The notes below the pieces were generated by a model, which ran no database searches, was not told where the DNA came from, and worked only from the letters and a program-made list of their open reading frames with translations. Source: Algoriphagus aquimarinus (GTDB taxonomy: Bacteria; Bacteroidota; Bacteroidia; Cytophagales; Cyclobacteriaceae). Taken from it: a stretch of 64,000 nucleotides of DNA. Location: NCBI RefSeq assembly GCF_900112005.1, contig NZ_FOKK01000021.1:1-64000 (forward strand). The letters are read 5' to 3'. Shown piece by piece: positions 60,615 through 64,000 of the stretch (positions within the stretch are counted from its first letter, which is position 1; each line of letters opens with the position of its first letter). The position numbers and the translations under genes were made by a program.

Positions 60615-61982
60615 TTAGATGTGTAATAAAGACATGGCGACTAAAAAGTAAACTGCAAGACCAATGAGGTCATTTGCTGTGGTGATAAAAGGTCCAGAAG
60701 CCAAAGCCGGATTTATACCTATTTTATCAAGTATGATCGGTGTTATCGTCCCCATAAATGAGGCAAGTAATACAACTGAAAACAAGGCTATTGATACGAC
60801 CATCGCGAATGCTACGTCGGTTTTGTAAAATAAAACAACCACGCCAAATACGAAAGTAGCTAAGATCAACCCGTTCAATATTGCTACTAGCAACACCTTC
60901 AGAAATCTCTTGGCCATCGAATCATCAAAAATTGATTTGCTCGCTAAGGATTGCACTACGATGGAGGAAGTTTGAATTCCAACATTCCCCCCAGTAGCTG
61001 TAATGAGAGGAATAAAAAAGGCAAGTGCTGTTACTTTGCTAAGCCCTTCTTCGAAAAAACCTATAAACCCCGCTCCTAGCAAACCACCACAGATACCAAT
61101 CAGCAACCATGGCAATCTGGCTTTGGAAAGCTTGATTACACTATCGTACTCATCGACTGTATCGGATATACCCGTCATCGCCTGAATATCTTCTTCGGCT
61201 TCCTCACGAATTACATCCAAGATATCATCGACAGTGATTCTACCCACCAGCTTATTCTTGCTATTCACCACCGGAAGTGATTCCAAATCATACTTACGCA
61301 TGACTTGAGCTACTTCTTCCTGATCCATATAAGTAGGCACAGAAATCACCTCTTCCTCATAGATATCCTCGATCTTCGTTTCCTCTGATGCTAGGACGAT
61401 CCGCTTTAGGGACACGATCCCCATCAATTGCTGTCTATTGTTGACAACAAAAATAGAGTAGATCTTACTTACATTTTCTGCCTGACGACGGATCTCATTA
61501 ATTGTCTGAACGACATTCCAGTTCTTATTGGCTCGAATGTATTCCTTCGCCATAATACCACCAGCTGTATCCTGATCGTATCGTAAGAGTTCGAGTATTT
61601 GATCTGACTTTACTTTATCCTGAAAGTGGCTGATGATATCTTCTCTCTCCCTTTCCAAGAAAAGATTAAGAATATCCGCACCATCATCGGAGTCCATCAG
61701 CTCAATCAAATTGGCCATTTCTTGAACGTCCAACTCCTTCAGAACTCTATGCTGAGTCGTAGCTTCCAGCTCGATAATAATATCTGCAGACAACTGCGCA
61801 TCCAGCACTCGAAGCACGTAGATGGAGTCTTCCATCGACAACTCATCGAGCAGTGCAGCAATATCAGCCACATTCACTCCATCCAGCGACTCCTGGATGA
61901 AGTTTAAATTCTCGGCTTCAATCGCTTGCTGGAGGCTTTCTAAGTATTCTTTCGAAAGTTCAAACTGCTTAATTATTTCCAC
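60615..61982 (-). CDS. mgtE: Magnesium transporter MgtE
   Basis: The 455-residue Mg2+ channel has a cytoplasmic N-domain (about 1-135, superhelical), tandem CBS domains (about 140-260; Mg-sensing, with IFVVNNRQQLMGIVSLKR and LPVVNSKNKLVGRITVDD), a connecting helix, and five membrane helices (about 290-455; FFIPLITATGGNVGIQTSS and the C-terminal NDLIGLAVYFLV). The cytoplasmic part closes the pore at high Mg2+. Length standard. Its start overlaps the end of rsmA by 14 bp. Confidence 0.96.
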   Translation of the reverse strand: MEIIKQFELSKEYLESLQQAIEAENLNFIQESLDGVNVADIAALLDELSMEDSIYVLRVLDAQLSADIIIELEATTQHRVLKELDVQEMANLIELMDSDDGADILNLFLEREREDIISHFQDKVKSDQILELLRYDQDTAGGIMAKEYIRANKNWNVVQTINEIRRQAENVSKIYSIFVVNNRQQLMGIVSLKRIVLASEETKIEDIYEEEVISVPTYMDQEEVAQVMRKYDLESLPVVNSKNKLVGRITVDDILDVIREEAEEDIQAMTGISDTVDEYDSVIKLSKARLPWLLIGICGGLLGAGFIGFFEEGLSKVTALAFFIPLITATGGNVGIQTSSIVVQSLASKSIFDDSMAKRFLKVLLVAILNGLILATFVFGVVVLFYKTDVAFAMVVSIALFSVVLLASFMGTITPIILDKIGINPALASGPFITTANDLIGLAVYFLVAMSLLHI

Positions 61983-62754
61983 GAGAAGCTTCGATTGTTT
62001 GAGTTAGAAATATAAATTCAGCCACATCCAATTGCTCTGCGCGTAAATCCAAAATCGGATTTGAATTAAACTCCTCGGGAAGATTAAAAGGCTTCATGCA
62101 GTTTCGAAGTGTTTTTCTTCTATTCCCAAAACCAGCTTTGACCACCTGCTTGAAAAGTTTTTCGTTGCAATCCAGCTTTTCCGTTGTATTCCGAGTCAGA
62201 CGAATCACTCCGGAATTGACTCTCGGAGGAGGATCAAATACATGAGGCGGAACAGTAAATAAGTATTCTATATCGTAATAAGCCTGCAAAAGCACAGATA
62301 ATATCCCGTAGTCTTTATTTCCTTTTGGCGAAGCAATACGTTCCGCTACTTCCTTTTGCAGCATGCACACCACTTCCGTCACCTGATCTTTTACATCCAG
62401 TACTTTGAAGAAAATCTGTGAGGATATATTGTATGGGAAATTGCCCACAATGGCAAACTTGTCCGGAAATGCCTCTTGAAGATGCATTTTCAAAAAGTCC
62501 CCTTCTATGATCTTATCCCCTAATTCAGGATATTTTTTATGCAGATAAGCAATAGATTCCTTGTCGATATCGATTAGGTGTAGATCCAGATTTCCTTTCA
62601 ATAAGAAATCCGTAAGCACACCCATACCAGGCCCAATTTCAAGGACTTTGCTTACTTCATTATGACCTTTGACCGCTTGCGCTATTTGCTCCGCAATACT
62701 CAAATCGGTCAAAAAGTGTTGTCCCAAGTGTTTCTTGGCTTTGACCTTTTCCAT
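61969..62754 (-). CDS. rsmA: 16S rRNA (adenine(1518)-N6/adenine(1519)-N6)-dimethyltransferase
   Basis: The 261-residue KsgA/RsmA dimethylates two adjacent adenines in helix 45 of 16S rRNA late in small-subunit assembly. Motifs are LGQHFLTD at the N-terminus, SAM-binding VLEIGPGMGVLTDFLL and the catalytic NFPYNISSQIFF (motif IV, NxPY). The C-terminal domain (about 195-261) is present. Its last 14 bp overlap mgtE. It is divergent from pdxA (122 bp), with a TAATTTTG -7 box at 62799-62792. Confidence 0.96.
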   Translation of the reverse strand: MEKVKAKKHLGQHFLTDLSIAEQIAQAVKGHNEVSKVLEIGPGMGVLTDFLLKGNLDLHLIDIDKESIAYLHKKYPELGDKIIEGDFLKMHLQEAFPDKFAIVGNFPYNISSQIFFKVLDVKDQVTEVVCMLQKEVAERIASPKGNKDYGILSVLLQAYYDIEYLFTVPPHVFDPPPRVNSGVIRLTRNTTEKLDCNEKLFKQVVKAGFGNRRKTLRNCMKPFNLPEEFNSNPILDLRAEQLDVAEFIFLTQTIEASRGNN

Positions 62755-62876
62755 CGGTTAGCTCAGATAAATTTTTATAAATTAGCGAAATCAAAATTAA
62801 GAGAATAATTCTAAAGGACTAGCGAACTGAGGTAGGCATGACCAAACCTTAACATCAAGTCCACATTATATTTTAT

Positions 62877-63899
62877 ATGCATCCACGAAAGATCAAACCC
62901 ATTATCGGAATAAGTATTGGCGATATCAATGGTATAGGCGTAGAAGTCACCATGAAAGCCTTGCTTGACAATAGAACCTACAAGTCCTTTACCCCGCTAA
63001 TCTATGCACATGGTAAAGCGATAACTTTCTATAGAAAGCAATTGGGGCTAGATGATTTCAATTTTGCGCAAATTAAAAGCCTGGACGAGATTCAGCACAA
63101 GCGCATCAATGTAATCAATGTAACCGAAGAATGTCCTGAGGTTATTCCCGGTGTGGAAACGCATGAAGCGGGGAAATTTGCTTTGGAAGCATTAAAGATG
63201 GCTGTAAATGATCTGAAAGAAGGAAAGATTCAGGCGTTGGTAACAGCTCCGCTGAATAAAAACAACGTGAATTCTGAAGAACTTCCATTTGTAGGACATA
63301 CAGAATTCATCACTGAAGCCGTAGGATCAAAAGAAAGTTTGATGTTAATGGTATCAGAACAGCTACGAGTAGGATTAGTTACCGGTCATGTGCCTTTGGC
63401 AAAAGTGGCTGAGAATGTAACTCAGGAACGAATCAATCAGAAAGCTAAAATTCTTCTTAAAAGCCTTGAAAAAGACTTTGGTATCAATAAACCTAAAATC
63501 GCAATCTTGGGTCTTAACCCACATGCTGGTGAAGATGGACTATTAGGCGAGGAAGAAGAAAAAATCATCAAGCCAGCAATTCATGCGCTAAAGGATCAAA
63601 ACAAGATGGTTTTTGGCCCCTATCCCGCTGATGGATTTTTCGGAATGGCACACCAAACCAAATTTGATGGCGTTCTGGCTATGTATCACGATCAAGGATT
63701 AGTACCTTTCAAATCCATGGCATTCAGTACTGGCGTAAACTTCACCGCAGGTTTGCCTGTAGTGAGAACATCACCAGATCATGGTACAGCTTATAATATT
63801 GCAGGAAAAAATCTGGCAGACGAAGGCTCCATGAGGGCAGCTATTTTCCTTGCAGCAGACATTATTCAATTACACAACCCACAAGAATCGGAGGATTGA
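62877..63899 (+). CDS. pdxA: 4-hydroxythreonine-4-phosphate dehydrogenase
   Basis: The 340-residue NAD(P)-dependent enzyme of pyridoxal phosphate synthesis converts 4-phosphohydroxythreonine to the 3-amino intermediate used by PdxJ. Motifs are GISIGDINGIGVEV at the N-terminus, GHTEFITEAVG, the metal-binding His in GLVTGHVPLAKV, GLNPHAGEDGLLG and YHDQGLVPFKSMAF with its His and Asp. Full length. Only 101 bp follow before the window ends. No pdxJ is seen here. Confidence 0.96.
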   Translation: MHPRKIKPIIGISIGDINGIGVEVTMKALLDNRTYKSFTPLIYAHGKAITFYRKQLGLDDFNFAQIKSLDEIQHKRINVINVTEECPEVIPGVETHEAGKFALEALKMAVNDLKEGKIQALVTAPLNKNNVNSEELPFVGHTEFITEAVGSKESLMLMVSEQLRVGLVTGHVPLAKVAENVTQERINQKAKILLKSLEKDFGINKPKIAILGLNPHAGEDGLLGEEEEKIIKPAIHALKDQNKMVFGPYPADGFFGMAHQTKFDGVLAMYHDQGLVPFKSMAFSTGVNFTAGLPVVRTSPDHGTAYNIAGKNLADEGSMRAAIFLAADIIQLHNPQESED

Positions 63900-64000
63900 G
63901 AAGGAAAAAAGGAGATTTATTAATTGAAATCTAGTCTGAATGAAACAGACAGGCATGTTGCGAGTTACGCACAGAGCAATGATTAATGGGATGATTGATT

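Noticed and set aside
63940-64000. Possible start of a further gene (ATG at 63940 or 63955, ending at the window edge) with a FlgL-like opening LRVTHRAMINGM
   Set aside because: Only about 20 codons are visible, and a flagellar gene would be unexpected in this kind of organism; too little to support a feature.
1-64000. CRISPR arrays, tRNA or rRNA genes, phage or insertion-sequence genes
   Set aside because: I looked for regular spacer repeats, tRNA T-loop patterns and transposase or integrase motifs and found none.

Overview
The window looks like a chromosomal segment of a Bacteroidota bacterium, most likely order Cytophagales and close to Cyclobacteriaceae/Algoriphagus. The reasons are a full hybrid two-component system protein (Reg_prop/Y_Y_Y/kinase/receiver/AraC), promoters of the Bacteroidota form TTTG-N19-TAnnTTTG, a DUF4369-TlpA lipoprotein, DUF4412 and NamZ/DUF1343 proteins, weak Shine-Dalgarno signals, and intergenic repeat hairpins of the kind common in this phylum. 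The genus is an inference. I see no tRNA, rRNA, CRISPR array, prophage or intact insertion sequence.

Layout. 1-5.2 kb: a secreted beta-helix protein (cut by the window edge), two small exported proteins, and a LytS/LytTR sensor-regulator pair. Two copies of a 9-12-9 direct-repeat operator lie upstream of the beta-helix and lipoprotein genes at the same distance from the -7 box. 5.4-9.4 kb: an orphan hybrid two-component protein. 9.5-12.9 kb: dTDP-glucose 4,6-dehydratase, a UDP-glucuronate epimerase-like protein and a GT4 glycosyltransferase, an envelope polysaccharide fragment. 13-20.6 kb: proC, a possible small RNA, a TlpA-like lipoprotein, gatB and alaS. 20.6-21.3 kb: a gene-free patch of several repeat families. 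21.3-28.4 kb: a D-threonine aldolase-like enzyme, nudK, an SRPBCC protein, two unrelated 2-oxoglutarate oxygenase-type proteins (PhyH and AlkB-like), a DUF2306 membrane protein, a GH29 alpha-L-fucosidase bracketed by an 88-bp direct repeat, and a CorA transporter.

28.5-35.6 kb: an exported protein, a DUF922-like putative zinc protease with an operator-like palindrome in its promoter, then a partial histidine operon hisG-hisD-hisC-hisB. The operon is preceded by a consensus promoter and an unlisted 27-codon leader peptide carrying His-His-Phe-His-His, which indicates translation-coupled attenuation. 35.7-46.7 kb: a TPR lipoprotein, an ATP-grasp protein, a polyprenol-phosphate mannosyltransferase-like GT2, an FtsX-type permease, a NamZ-type muramidase, fmt, a DUF4412 protein, folA-SDR-cinA, and a 2-oxoacid dehydrogenase E2.

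46.7-54.7 kb (minus strand): fused isobutyryl-CoA mutase icmF, then OsmC, a 79-residue protein, a stand-alone Cache-like lipoprotein, and a hybrid histidine kinase that overlaps it by 4 bp. The last two probably form a split sensor. 54.9-58.5 kb: a CoA-transferase and a sugar porter/fructokinase pair. 58.6-63.9 kb: HIT protein, greA, a 2-hydroxyacid dehydrogenase, mgtE, rsmA and divergent pdxA. greA has a consensus promoter followed by a strong terminator-like hairpin in its leader, an arrangement that resembles the attenuated greA leader of E. coli.

The strongest new leads are the paired LytTR-type operators, the his leader peptide, the greA leader terminator, the repeat-flanked fucosidase and the Cache-lipoprotein/kinase pair.
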